In this document: one piece after another, positions 8,622-16,741 of the stretch
Layout: the number at the start of each line of letters is the position of its first letter
Position numbering within the stretch: the first letter of the stretch is position 1
Assembly (NCBI GenBank): GCA_034506335.1
Contig: JAPDPR010000040.1
Span: 1 to 36,202, forward strand
DNA length: 36,202 bases
From: a candidate division KSB1 bacterium
Lineage (GTDB): Bacteria > Zhuqueibacterota > Zhuqueibacteria > JANLFK01 > Oleimicrobiaceae
Direction: 5' to 3'
Made by a program: the position numbers and the translations under genes
Notes under the pieces: model-generated
The model's database searches: none
What the model was told of the DNA's origin: nothing
Seen by the model: only the letters and a program-made list of their open reading frames with translations

Positions 8622-11600
8622 TCAACGTCCAGTCAGTCCTTCATCGCTCAGTTTCAGCGAAAGAACCTCAAAAGGAGACAGGGAGACCCGTGCGCTCCCC
8701 TGGCGCATAATCACTTTCCTCTGGGTTCGCTCCAAGAGGTCCACCTCCCAGGCGCGGACAAGACCAAGCTCCTGGGTGATATGGGCCTTTGCCGGCACCC
8801 CCGCGGACTCGTAAAGGCGAAGAATGAGCCCCTGGCCGTCTTCCTCCGCTTTGAGCGTGTCCAGCACCACCGATGGCGCTCCTGTTGCGCTCAGAAAGCT
8901 CTTGCATGCGGGCAGGGCCCCTGTCTGGCGCCCACACCGGACTGCCAGCAGGGGAACATTGAGCTCGTAGGCAGCCTGCACAGTGCCGGCGGCCCGCCAG
9001 TCGCCCGCGTGCGGGTAAAGGGCATAGCTAAAGCGATGCAGGCCCTCATCGGTTGGCGCATCGTAAAGGACCCCGTACTGGCAGTTCTGCGGGTCTGGGG
9101 CATAGCAGTTGTTGAGCAGCGTGAGCCGTAGCACGTTGTCCCTGGCGTCATAGCCGTACTTGCACTCGTTGAGCAGACTCACCCCATAACTCCCGTCGCC
9201 CAGGTCCGCCCAGCGCTGAGCTGGCACCTCAAACCGCGCCTGCTCCCAGGAGGTGTTGCGCCGCGTGGAGCGACTGATCGCCCCGAACTGAATTTCGTAC
9301 CAGGCACGCTCCGCGGTCACAGCCAGCGGAAAAGCTACCTTCAACAACGTGCGCGGCTCATGCCAGTCGACCAACGTGTCGAACTCAATACGCCGCAAGT
9401 CCCGGTAGAAGATGATGTCCTGGACAATCGAGGATCGGCCGCTTCCCAGAGTTACGCGAGCAACGACACATACTGGGCCCACGGCGAACTGCACTCTTCT
9501 CTTAGCCCGCAGGATCTGAAGCGGCCTATTCTCGTAATCCGCCGCAAGCTCCCACGCTTCCCAAAAGCTAGGGTAGTGGAGAAAGGTCTGCAGGACGTTG
9601 CCGGGCTGACCCGGTGCCAGCACCTCGCGCCCGTACTCCTTGTCCGCCAACCGCACCAACTCCCCCCTATCGTTCAGCTGCGCCACAAAGTGAGGCGTAT
9701 CGACCTGAGTGTCCTGCACCGTGCATGATGTATGGCTTTGCGAACCTTTTCCCTTCACCAGCCGGAAGGTGCGATAACCGCAGGCCGGGACATCTTGTGC
9801 CACAAATATCACCACTTCCTGCCCGTCCACTCCTCGCAGGCGCTGGCATGGCACAAGGTTTCCAGCAAGGTCCTCGATGCCCACAGAATGCGGCAGCTCA
9901 GCTGCAGGCAGGGCGACCACATCGCTCCGCGTCCAACCAAGCGTGTTAAACACCAGGATGTTGTCTTCCCAGGCCCCTGTATCGACCTGGGCAACGATAG
10001 ACTGTAGAGCACGTTCCCTTTCGCCCCCTGCCGCCTCGCGCACGAACGCATAGTCTGCTAATGCATCCTGGTAAACCTGGGGAATGGAGCTACCCGGAAG
10101 AATATCGTGAAACTGGTTGCGCAGCACACGTTCCCAGCACTCGCGCAAGATGTCAAAGGGGTAGGCACCTCCCAGTCGCCAGGCAATGGAGGCCAAGAGC
10201 TCCGCGTCACGAAGAAGGAGCTCACACTTCCGGTTCTCCCGCTTGATGACCGCGTGCGTCGTGTACGTGCCCCTATGGCCCTCCAAGTAAAGTTCGTCCG
10301 CCCACACCGGCAACTGGCCGCTCTCCTTTTCAGCGGCGGCAAAGAACTGCTCCAAGCTCCCCTGCCGCACCGATGGGTGACCAGGGGCGCGCTGAAGCCG
10401 CACCAGGTGCTCCAGGTGTGCCCTGGTGGGACCACCCCCACCGTCGCCATGTCCGTAGGACAGGATCACATGGCGGCAGGTGTCCTTCTGGCGAAAGCCT
10501 TCCCACGACTCGCGCACGGCGGCAGCGTTCAGTCCCGCACTGTAGGCCTGCCGATGGAAGCAGAGGTGGGCCAGCACGCGGGAGCCATCCACGCCCTGCC
10601 ACCAGAACGTGCTGTACGGGAAGGGGTTGGTGTACAACCACCCGATCTTGGCGGTGAAAAAGTAGTCGATACCGGCCTTCTTCAGAAGTTGTGGCAAGAC
10701 CCAGGAATAGCCGAACACGTCCGGGAGCCAGAGCACGCGTGCCGGAGCCCCAAACTCTTGCTCCAGGAAGCGTTGCCCATACAGGAGTTGCCGCACCAAG
10801 GCTTCTCCACTAGGCAGATTGCAGTCAGCCTCTACCCACATCCCGCCGGTGGGCTCCCACTGCCCGGCGCGCACCTTTTCCTTGATCCGCCGATAGAGCT
10901 CCGGGTAGGCTGACTTGACGAAGGCATACAGCTGCGGCTGGCTTTGCACAAAGTGATAGCCGGGATACTCCTCCATCAGCCTGGTGGCGGTGGCGAACGT
11001 GCGGGCGCACTTGCGTTTCACCTCCTTGAGGCGCCACAGCCACGCCACGTCGATGTGCGCATGACCAAAGGCCCACACCCGGCCAGCGTGGCTCGTCCGC
11101 AGTCGTCTCCATGCCTGCCGAAAAAACCGGCCTGCCCGCTTGACGGCCGCAAAGTACGCGGGACTGCCAGGTTCGCGCGGGTCCAGGAGCTGTGCTGTCT
11201 GTTCCACGAGGGCCGCAACCTCTCGCCGCGCACTGGACCCCTCAGGCAGACCGGCCAACACGTCCAGGGCCACCTGTAGGTCATAGTAAAGCTCCCACGC
11301 CTCCGGCTGCACGCGCCGCAATTCCGCCCGCCGAAAGACATGGCGCTCTTCCGTGAGACCCGCCCATGCCTCCACTGCGAGCGCGAATTGCTCCCCGCCC
11401 TGGGCGCAAGGGGTCAGCACGTGCTCGCGATGGTTCACATCAATTCCTTGAACAGGGCCCCCATTCACGAACAGGAGCGATTCATCAACGTCAAGGTAGA
11501 GGTGCGCAGGACTTCCGGCCCACGTTTTGGGAATGACCACCTTAGTGCAAAACCACGCGGTGCGGTCATAGCCTCCCCACAAGAGTGGAAGTTCGACCTC

Positions 11601-11738
11601 ACGCCAATGGCCAGCCGGGAGCGTGGCCACCTGCTCCGGACTCACTTCACCCTCGCCCATCCGCCAACGCGGAAGGGTCAGGCGCTCACTCCACAGGTGC
11701 TGTTCGAGCTCCAACAGAAACCGCAGGACAGTCTCCAC
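8622..11738 (-). CDS. Alpha-mannosidase, glycoside hydrolase family 38
   Basis: A 1038-residue retaining zinc alpha-mannosidase. After an N-terminal beta-rich region comes the GH38 catalytic domain: GHAHIDVAWLW (225-235; zinc ligands H228 and D230), QSQPQLYAF (265-273), GGMWVEADCNLPSGE (298-312), the WLPDVFGYS nucleophile motif (D340), and YGHGDGGGGPT, which supplies the last metal histidine. The middle and C-terminal mannosidase domains follow. No signal peptide is seen, so it probably acts in the cytoplasm on imported manno-oligosaccharides. The frame is open to 11870, but the GTG at 11738 is chosen: AAGGAGGA lies 3-4 bases before it, homology begins there, and the upstream part overlaps the divergent promoter region. 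It faces nagA head to head, which supports a shared role in glycan breakdown. Confidence 0.92.
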   Translation of the reverse strand: METVLRFLLELEQHLWSERLTLPRWRMGEGEVSPEQVATLPAGHWREVELPLLWGGYDRTAWFCTKVVIPKTWAGSPAHLYLDVDESLLFVNGGPVQGIDVNHREHVLTPCAQGGEQFALAVEAWAGLTEERHVFRRAELRRVQPEAWELYYDLQVALDVLAGLPEGSSARREVAALVEQTAQLLDPREPGSPAYFAAVKRAGRFFRQAWRRLRTSHAGRVWAFGHAHIDVAWLWRLKEVKRKCARTFATATRLMEEYPGYHFVQSQPQLYAFVKSAYPELYRRIKEKVRAGQWEPTGGMWVEADCNLPSGEALVRQLLYGQRFLEQEFGAPARVLWLPDVFGYSWVLPQLLKKAGIDYFFTAKIGWLYTNPFPYSTFWWQGVDGSRVLAHLCFHRQAYSAGLNAAAVRESWEGFRQKDTCRHVILSYGHGDGGGGPTRAHLEHLVRLQRAPGHPSVRQGSLEQFFAAAEKESGQLPVWADELYLEGHRGTYTTHAVIKRENRKCELLLRDAELLASIAWRLGGAYPFDILRECWERVLRNQFHDILPGSSIPQVYQDALADYAFVREAAGGERERALQSIVAQVDTGAWEDNILVFNTLGWTRSDVVALPAAELPHSVGIEDLAGNLVPCQRLRGVDGQEVVIFVAQDVPACGYRTFRLVKGKGSQSHTSCTVQDTQVDTPHFVAQLNDRGELVRLADKEYGREVLAPGQPGNVLQTFLHYPSFWEAWELAADYENRPLQILRAKRRVQFAVGPVCVVARVTLGSGRSSIVQDIIFYRDLRRIEFDTLVDWHEPRTLLKVAFPLAVTAERAWYEIQFGAISRSTRRNTSWEQARFEVPAQRWADLGDGSYGVSLLNECKYGYDARDNVLRLTLLNNCYAPDPQNCQYGVLYDAPTDEGLHRFSYALYPHAGDWRAAGTVQAAYELNVPLLAVRCGRQTGALPACKSFLSATGAPSVVLDTLKAEEDGQGLILRLYESAGVPAKAHITQELGLVRAWEVDLLERTQRKVIMRQGSARVSLSPFEVLSLKLSDEGLTGR

Positions 11739-11771
11739 ATCTCCTCCTTCATTTAGCACTCGCGAGGCACA

Positions 11772-11800
11772 AATATAGCAACAAATGGGAGCAAATGCAA
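11772..11800 (-). promoter_or_regulatory. Sigma70-like promoter of the alpha-mannosidase gene
   Basis: On the - strand TTGCAT and TATATT are separated by exactly 17 bases. The -10 box lies about 34 bases upstream of the GTG start, leaving a short leader that contains the ribosome site. Spacing and -10 box are the same as in the divergent nagA promoter. Confidence 0.65.
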
Positions 11801-11825
11801 GGAGACCTCGTGCGGGACAAAAACC

Positions 11826-11854
11826 TTGCGCTGTTCGCGAAAAAAGGCTATATT
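11826..11854 (+). promoter_or_regulatory. Sigma70-like promoter of nagA
   Basis: TTGCGC and TATATT lie 17 bases apart, with the -10 box 27 bases upstream of the nagA ATG. The spacer contains an A6 run. It is back to back with the alpha-mannosidase promoter, leaving 25 bases between the two -35 boxes, so one regulator could control both. Confidence 0.65.
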
Positions 11855-11881
11855 CGAGCCAACACGACACAGGAGCTGACT

Positions 11882-13051
11882 ATGCCAGAACGCCTCTGTA
11901 TCAGAGACTGTCGCCTCTATGACGCTCCGGACGGCGCTCCGCCCGTGGACGTGCTCGTCGAGCAGGGGCGCATCGCCGCCATAGGCCAGCATCTGCCGCT
12001 GCCTTCCGACGCCGCCGTCCTTGACGCTTCCGGCAGAGCGCTCGCGCCAGGGTTCATTGATGTGCACATCCAGGGTGCAGGCGGTGCGGATGTCTTAGAC
12101 GGCACCGCCGAAGCGCTGACTACCATCGCCCGCACCCTGCCCCAGTTCGGCGCCACGAGCTTCCTGGCCACTACCGCCTTCCACTTCGACAAGCCGAACC
12201 ATCACCTCCAGGTCGCTGCGGGCTTGGCGGGCCAAGACCTGGGCGGAGCCAATCTGCTGGGCCTTCACCTGGAAGGCCCCTTCATCAACCCAGATAAGCG
12301 CGGAGGGATGAGTCCCACGTGTATCGGCCCGGCCTCCGCGAAGACCCTGAACGAAATCCTCCGCCTCACCGGCCCAACCCTCAAGATGATGACCGTCGCC
12401 CCCGAGTTGCCGGGTGTGGCGCCTTTGGTTCGTGAGCTTGTCGCGGCCGGCGTGATCTGTTCCTTCGGCCACTCGGCGGCCACGTATGAGCAAGCCCTGC
12501 AAGGCTTCAGTGCAGGCATGGGGCATGTGACGCACCTTTTCAATGCCATGGGACAGTTTCATCACCGCGACCCAGGCCCATTACCGGCTATAGTGGAGAG
12601 TCCGCACGTGACGGCGCAGCTCATCGCCGACGGGGTGCACGTGCACCCGGCGGCAGTACGCCTGGCCTGGAAGCTTCTCGGGCCCACTCGCCTGGTGCTC
12701 ATCACCGACGGGATTCAGGCCATGGGTCTTCCGGAAGGCAGGTACCTCTACAATGGCCGTGAGTACGAGTCGCGCGAGGGCATTGCCCGCTACTTGGACG
12801 GCACGCTCATCGGGACCGCAGTCGGCCTCAACCGGCTTGTGTGCCGCCTGCAACAGTTCACGGGCTGCTCTCTCAAAGAGGCCATCGAGGCGGCCTCGGT
12901 CAACCCGGCCCGTGTGCTCGGGCTGGAGGGCAAAGGCACCCTGGCCGTAGGCAAGGACGCCGACCTGGTACTGCTAGGGGACGACTGCGAGGTGTGGGCG
13001 ACCATGGTGGGGGGAAAGGTTCGATTTCAAAAGGACTCGCATTCCCCCTGA
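11882..13051 (+). CDS. nagA: N-acetylglucosamine-6-phosphate deacetylase
   Basis: Removes the acetyl group from GlcNAc-6-phosphate to give glucosamine-6-phosphate in the cytoplasm. The 389-residue amidohydrolase has the expected residues: VHIQGAGG (61-68, replacing the usual HxH with HxQ as in E. coli NagA), LEGPFINP (130-137, metal ligand E131), FGHSAAT (H197), VTHLFNAM (H218), and the catalytic aspartate D276 in LITDG. The C-terminus returns to the small beta-sandwich (GTLAVGKDADLVLL). The frame is open upstream to 11585, but the ATG at 11882 is preceded by AGGAG and a promoter, and homology starts there. It converges on the SIS-MFS-ROK operon. A ROK kinase nearby could supply the phosphorylated substrate. 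Confidence 0.93.
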   Translation: MPERLCIRDCRLYDAPDGAPPVDVLVEQGRIAAIGQHLPLPSDAAVLDASGRALAPGFIDVHIQGAGGADVLDGTAEALTTIARTLPQFGATSFLATTAFHFDKPNHHLQVAAGLAGQDLGGANLLGLHLEGPFINPDKRGGMSPTCIGPASAKTLNEILRLTGPTLKMMTVAPELPGVAPLVRELVAAGVICSFGHSAATYEQALQGFSAGMGHVTHLFNAMGQFHHRDPGPLPAIVESPHVTAQLIADGVHVHPAAVRLAWKLLGPTRLVLITDGIQAMGLPEGRYLYNGREYESREGIARYLDGTLIGTAVGLNRLVCRLQQFTGCSLKEAIEAASVNPARVLGLEGKGTLAVGKDADLVLLGDDCEVWATMVGGKVRFQKDSHSP

Positions 13052-13392
13052 AGCGGTCTAGGCGAATATCTCTCGACCGTTTGTCACCTCTCTGCTTGGT
13101 AGCGCGAGAGGCAAATCATTCGCCAGAAGCAGCGTCGATCCCCAACCACAGATCGGCACGGATGGACACGAATGGCACAGCCGAAAGGCGATGCTCCGAC
13201 AGTGCCGCACCCAGCACCTTCGCCCAAGTACTGTAGGGCAAGTCGGGGCCTTGCACTACGGTGACGCTTATGCCCCCCTCTTTCTACCCCCTGCCACGGA
13301 TCGCAACGGATTGGCGGAATACAGGCCCAAGCCCGTGTCATGGACTTAGCGGAGCCACGATTCAATGCAGCGCGACCAGCCTGGCGCCCCAC
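13052..13392. other. Intergenic stretch between convergent nagA and the SIS operon
   Basis: I see no gene here. It holds a poor hairpin just after nagA (CGGTC at 13054 and GACCG near 13075, followed by TTTGTC). It also contains two patches of a degenerate 10-base motif (CACGGATNGN-like): three units at 13147-13175 and two at 13295-13314. Such CACGGAT-type direct repeats occur between genes in many environmental bacterial genomes; their role is not known. Confidence 0.4.
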
Positions 13393-13426
13393 AAAAAAGC
13401 CTCCCGGAGAACTCCACCCGGGAGGC
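13393..13426 (-). terminator. Rho-independent terminator of the ROK-MFS-SIS operon
   Basis: Read on the - strand, GCCTCCCGG pairs perfectly with CCGGGAGGC (9 bp, 10-base loop) and is followed directly by six T. It begins 28 bases after the SIS gene stop. This is one of the two clearest terminators in the window. Confidence 0.9.
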
Positions 13427-13454
13427 CCATCGCAAACGCCAAGCGCGTCTGTTC

Positions 13455-14216
13455 CTACACCCCCGCAATCCTCCGCTTGTACTCGGCCAACGCTTCGCTC
13501 AGGCGCTCGCGCGCGGTGGTGTCGCCAGGCACATTGTGCGAAGGATGAATGTACAGCCGATGCCCCTTGTCCACCAGAATCTCTGCCACCGTGGTGATGA
13601 TCATCCACACCGCAGTGGTAAAAGCAATAGTGGAAATCGGCCCTATGTTGTCCACGTGATTCTTGAGCGGCACCACCGCGTCCCGGGCAGGCACGCAGGT
13701 GTCCACCACCACATCCGCGATTTCGAAAATCTTTTTCCCCGAAGAGTGGCGCGTGGGAGTGTCCTTGAACGCCTGCGCGGAGCCGGTCGCCACCACCTTC
13801 ATCCCCAGCCGCTTCGCCTCCAGCGCGATGTCGATATTCACATTGTTGATCCCCGAATGGGAAAAAATCCACATGGTGTCGCGCGGGTCAAAGGTGTAGC
13901 TGCGCATGATCTCTTTCCCATAGCCTTCCACCCTTTCGAGGAAGACGAACTGGTGCACGCCCATCTCGCCCACGATGTGGGTGAAAAACGACAGCGGGAG
14001 TTCGATCATTGGGTGAAAACCCACAAACCCGCCGATGCGCGGGTACATCTCCTCCACCGGCAGTGTGGCATGCCCGCAGCCGAAGGTGTGTACCCACCGG
14101 CCCGCAGCAATTGACTGGGCCATGATCTCCGCGGCCTTGGCAATATTGTCACGTTGCGTGGCCGCGATCTCGTCCATAACCTTTCGCGCATGTGTAAGCC
14201 AGATGTCCGCCAGCAT
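13455..14216 (-). CDS. SIS-domain phosphosugar-binding protein (COG4821-like)
   Basis: The 253-residue protein is a single sugar-isomerase (SIS) fold. It contains the characteristic FGCGHATLPVEEMYPRIGG segment (45-63), a phosphate-binding FSHSGINNVNIDIA (118-131), KVVATGS (140-146), and a C-terminal HNVPGD motif after the last helix. This matches a family of uncharacterised SIS proteins often found beside sugar kinases and transporters. Phosphosugar binding is near certain; isomerase, deaminase or lyase activity cannot be chosen from sequence. The ATG at 14216 follows GTAAGGGAG, and the homology starts there although the frame is open to 14339. It is the last gene of the operon, 10 bases after the transporter. 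With NagA close by and no NagB in view, it may act on an amino-sugar phosphate, which is inference. Confidence 0.82.
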   Translation of the reverse strand: MLADIWLTHARKVMDEIAATQRDNIAKAAEIMAQSIAAGRWVHTFGCGHATLPVEEMYPRIGGFVGFHPMIELPLSFFTHIVGEMGVHQFVFLERVEGYGKEIMRSYTFDPRDTMWIFSHSGINNVNIDIALEAKRLGMKVVATGSAQAFKDTPTRHSSGKKIFEIADVVVDTCVPARDAVVPLKNHVDNIGPISTIAFTTAVWMIITTVAEILVDKGHRLYIHPSHNVPGDTTARERLSEALAEYKRRIAGV

Positions 14217-14226
14217 AGTCGCTCCC

Positions 14227-15393
14227 TTACATTTGCTCGGTCTTGCCCGAAAGACGTTCCTTGACAATCGTGAACAGGGCCGCCACGCAGAGGAGGCCCA
14301 AGGGGATGAGCACAAACGAGGTGCGCAGGCCGTGCGCATCCCCTATCACGCCCGCAAGAGCAGGCAGAGTCATGCCCCCAGTGAGCGCCATGACAAAGGC
14401 AATGCTGAACGCCGTGCCGGAAAGGGTGCCATAGGCATCCCCTACAAAGCTGAGCACGATGGGGAAGATCCCCGCAAATCCCGCGCCCACTAGCAACAGC
14501 CCAGCCACTGCCAGCTCAACGCGTGAGGCGAGCAGCGTCATGAGCGCGCCGACAAACGCCAGAGCGACGGCCAACCGCATCACCGCCGCGCGGTAGGCCG
14601 GCTTCAGCCAGAATCCCAGCGCCAGTCGCGCCCCTACCAGGCCCAGCCAGTAGAAGCTCAGATAGAGGACCGCCTTGCTTTGCGGAATGCCCAGCTCCTC
14701 CTGTAGGAACACCGCGCTCCAACTTCCGGTGGTGATCTCCATCCCGCTCTGGAAAAAGAGCATGCCCCCCAGCAGGAGCAGTGTGGGCTGAGCCAGCAGG
14801 CGCAAACCCTGCCGAATCGGAAAACCCTGTTCTTGCTTCGGCCTTGGAAAGGGAATCGTCAAAATGAACACCAGGGGGAAAATCACCGCCGCGCCCACGA
14901 TGCCGATGATCCACTGGTACGAACTGCGCGTCCCAAGCCCTCCCAATAGCAGGGGGACGCCCATGGCACCCACGCCGAAAAACACGCCGAGCAAGTTGAG
15001 CCCCGCGCCGCGACCCTCCTCAGCGATATCGGCCACCAAGGCGTTGGTTCCCCCGTTGATCACGCCCCCGCCACAGCCGATGAGGAACACAAACAGACGC
15101 AATACCGCCATGGAGGGAGCCAGGGCAATCCCTTCAAACCCCACCAGGAGCAGCCCAGTGCAGAACGCAAGCAAGGCCTTGTACCCATAGCGGTCGGCGA
15201 TCGGGCCAAAAACAAGCGAGCCGGTGAGGATGCCGAAGGAGAGCAGCGCCATCAGTGAGCCGGCCGCGCTCTTGTCGATGCCAAACTTGGGGATGACTTC
15301 GGGAAGGATGGCGCCAAGGGTCGTGAGCACAATGCCGAACATGAGCATGCCCGCGCAGCAAGCGGCGAAGACGTGCGATCGACGATAGCTCAT
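14227..15393 (-). CDS. Major facilitator superfamily transporter, probably sugar uptake
   Basis: A 388-residue inner-membrane protein with about 12 hydrophobic segments. The MFS motif A region lies between TM2 and TM3 (GPIADRYGYKALLAF, about 63-77). A central cytoplasmic loop near residues 180-200 (PRPKQEQGF) divides two six-helix halves. The length and the compact loops fit the FucP/NagP-like and related carbohydrate:H+ symporters. Its place between a ROK sugar kinase (20 bases upstream) and a SIS phosphosugar protein (10 bases downstream) argues for uptake of a free (amino) sugar that is then phosphorylated. The sugar itself cannot be inferred. AGAGGG precedes the ATG. Confidence 0.85.
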   Translation of the reverse strand: MSYRRSHVFAACCAGMLMFGIVLTTLGAILPEVIPKFGIDKSAAGSLMALLSFGILTGSLVFGPIADRYGYKALLAFCTGLLLVGFEGIALAPSMAVLRLFVFLIGCGGGVINGGTNALVADIAEEGRGAGLNLLGVFFGVGAMGVPLLLGGLGTRSSYQWIIGIVGAAVIFPLVFILTIPFPRPKQEQGFPIRQGLRLLAQPTLLLLGGMLFFQSGMEITTGSWSAVFLQEELGIPQSKAVLYLSFYWLGLVGARLALGFWLKPAYRAAVMRLAVALAFVGALMTLLASRVELAVAGLLLVGAGFAGIFPIVLSFVGDAYGTLSGTAFSIAFVMALTGGMTLPALAGVIGDAHGLRTSFVLIPLGLLCVAALFTIVKERLSGKTEQM

Positions 15394-15413
15394 TGATCCC
15401 TCTTGGTGATTTG

Positions 15414-16379
15414 TCAGGAGACGGCGTCCCAGGCCAGGCGAGCGGCTCCGTACAGCCCAGCTTCGCCGCCCAGCGCGGAAGCGACCAGGTGCACCTGGGT
15501 GATGCTTATCGGCTGCGCCCAGAGACGGGCTTCTGCTGCAATTCGATCCAGGAACTGCACCGCTGGCCCAAATACCCCCCCGCCGAACACAATCCGTTCA
15601 GGATTGAAAAGGCTCACCAGGTTGGCCACGGCCATGCCCCAGAAAGCCACGCATTCGTCAAAGACCCGCGCGGCCAGTGGGTCACCCGCAGCGTAGGCCG
15701 CGAAGACGTCCGGAGCAGTCAGCAGGTCCAAAGACTTGGCGCGAAGAGCTCCCTGGTAGGTGGCGTCGTGCGCCACCATCTCCCGGGCAAGCCTGGCGAT
15801 CCCTTCGCCGGAGGCATAGTACTCAAAGCAGCCACAGCTCCTGTACTCAGCGCGGTAGGGCCTGTCCAGCGCCATCCAGCCGATGGCGCCCGCCACATCG
15901 CGATGGCCGCGTAGGACTTTTCCGTCAACCAGGATGCCGGCGCCGATACCCGTACCCACGGCGAGAAAAATGGCATTCTTGCACCCTTTGGCTGCCCCCT
16001 GCCACGTCTCCCCCACGATGTAAGCGGCCCGGTCGCTGTCGATAGTCACCGCCAACGCGTGCGCTGCAGGCACCGTCTGGATTTCTTCCCGGAGGGGATA
16101 ATCTTCCCACCCGGGGATGTTCGGCGCCCACACGTGCCCGCTGGCGGCATAGGCGATGCCTGGGACCGACACTCCCAGCGCGCGCGGCGCATAGCCCTGC
16201 TCTTTAGCCACCCCAAGAAGCAAAACAATCTGCTCGCGAATCAGCTCCCCCACTGCGCCGCCGACCCGACCTTGGAGGGGCACTACCTGCTTGTGCACCA
16301 GTTTTCCTTCCTGGGTAAAAAGAGCCGCTGCCAACTTGGTGCCGCCGAGATCCAGCGCCAACGCAACAGGTGCGTTCAT
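15414..16379 (-). CDS. ROK-family sugar kinase with an atypical zinc site
   Basis: The 321-residue product is an ATP-dependent hexose/N-acetylhexosamine kinase of the ROK family, probably cytoplasmic. The phosphate-1 loop DLGGTK is at 10-15, the VSVPG segment at 71-75, the presumed catalytic aspartate D114 in IDSDRAA (normally NDANAA), and the phosphate-2 loop GTGIGAG at 142-148. The family zinc site normally reads GHxx...CxCGxxGCxE. Here it is reduced: the histidine is W168 and only CGC (182-184) remains, so zinc binding is doubtful. The ATG at 16379 follows TGGAGG; the frame is open further upstream, but the ROK signature begins immediately after this ATG. It is the first gene of the kinase-transporter-SIS operon. 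The substrate may be GlcNAc or ManNAc given nagA nearby; glucose is the alternative. Confidence 0.85.
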   Translation of the reverse strand: MNAPVALALDLGGTKLAAALFTQEGKLVHKQVVPLQGRVGGAVGELIREQIVLLLGVAKEQGYAPRALGVSVPGIAYAASGHVWAPNIPGWEDYPLREEIQTVPAAHALAVTIDSDRAAYIVGETWQGAAKGCKNAIFLAVGTGIGAGILVDGKVLRGHRDVAGAIGWMALDRPYRAEYRSCGCFEYYASGEGIARLAREMVAHDATYQGALRAKSLDLLTAPDVFAAYAAGDPLAARVFDECVAFWGMAVANLVSLFNPERIVFGGGVFGPAVQFLDRIAAEARLWAQPISITQVHLVASALGGEAGLYGAARLAWDAVS

Positions 16380-16428
16380 AAGCGGTTTGCCTCCAGCCTG
16401 CTTCGCCAGACACATGCAGAGCGTTGCC

Positions 16429-16457
16429 AATATAGGAAAACCCGCGCCGCTTTGCAA
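16429..16457 (-). promoter_or_regulatory. Sigma70-like promoter of the ROK-MFS-SIS operon
   Basis: On the - strand TTGCAA and TATATT are 17 bases apart, with the -10 box 49 bases upstream of the ROK ATG. Box sequences and spacing closely resemble those of the alpha-mannosidase and nagA promoters. Confidence 0.65.
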
Positions 16458-16521
16458 GCGAAAAAACGCGGTCGGTGGTGCGGTAGCCCCCTTCGGTGGC
16501 GGCGCAACCGAAAAAAATAAC

Positions 16522-16550
16522 TTGACATTTGCGCTCATGGGCGTTAAATT
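16522..16550 (+). promoter_or_regulatory. Promoter of the large TonB-dependent receptor gene
   Basis: A perfect TTGACA is followed after 17 bases by TAAATT, just downstream of an A-rich tract (A7 at 16511-16517) that could act as an UP element. The predicted start site would be near 16557, about 185 bases before the receptor ATG. Confidence 0.65.
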
Positions 16551-16741
16551 GCATTGGCTGCCGATGCACCTTTGCTTGTAAACCAGCCCGCTTAGAGAGG
16601 TAGCCGCCAAGATGTTATCACTGGGCTGCCCCCTAGAAACTCGAAGGGCGTTACGGGGAACTGGAAAGGGCGCAGCGCGAACACTGCGGTCAACCCGGAA
16701 GAAAGGGCGCATGGTGCCCAGATAGACTGGAGGAACCGAGC
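16551..16741 (+). other. Long untranslated leader of the TonB-dependent receptor gene
   Basis: About 185 bases separate the predicted transcription start from the ATG. No gene is seen and I do not recognise a known riboswitch class. The last part contains a small hairpin (GGGCGCA and TGCCC around 16706) and a GGAGGA ribosome site 8 bases before the ATG. Confidence 0.4.

Noticed and set aside
11585-11881. N-terminal extension of the nagA frame
   Set aside because: It runs antisense to the start of the alpha-mannosidase gene and through both promoters. NagA homology and the ribosome site begin at 11882.
13054-13083. Terminator for nagA
   Set aside because: Only a 5-bp stem with a long loop and a broken T tract (TTTGTC); not enough to annotate as a terminator.
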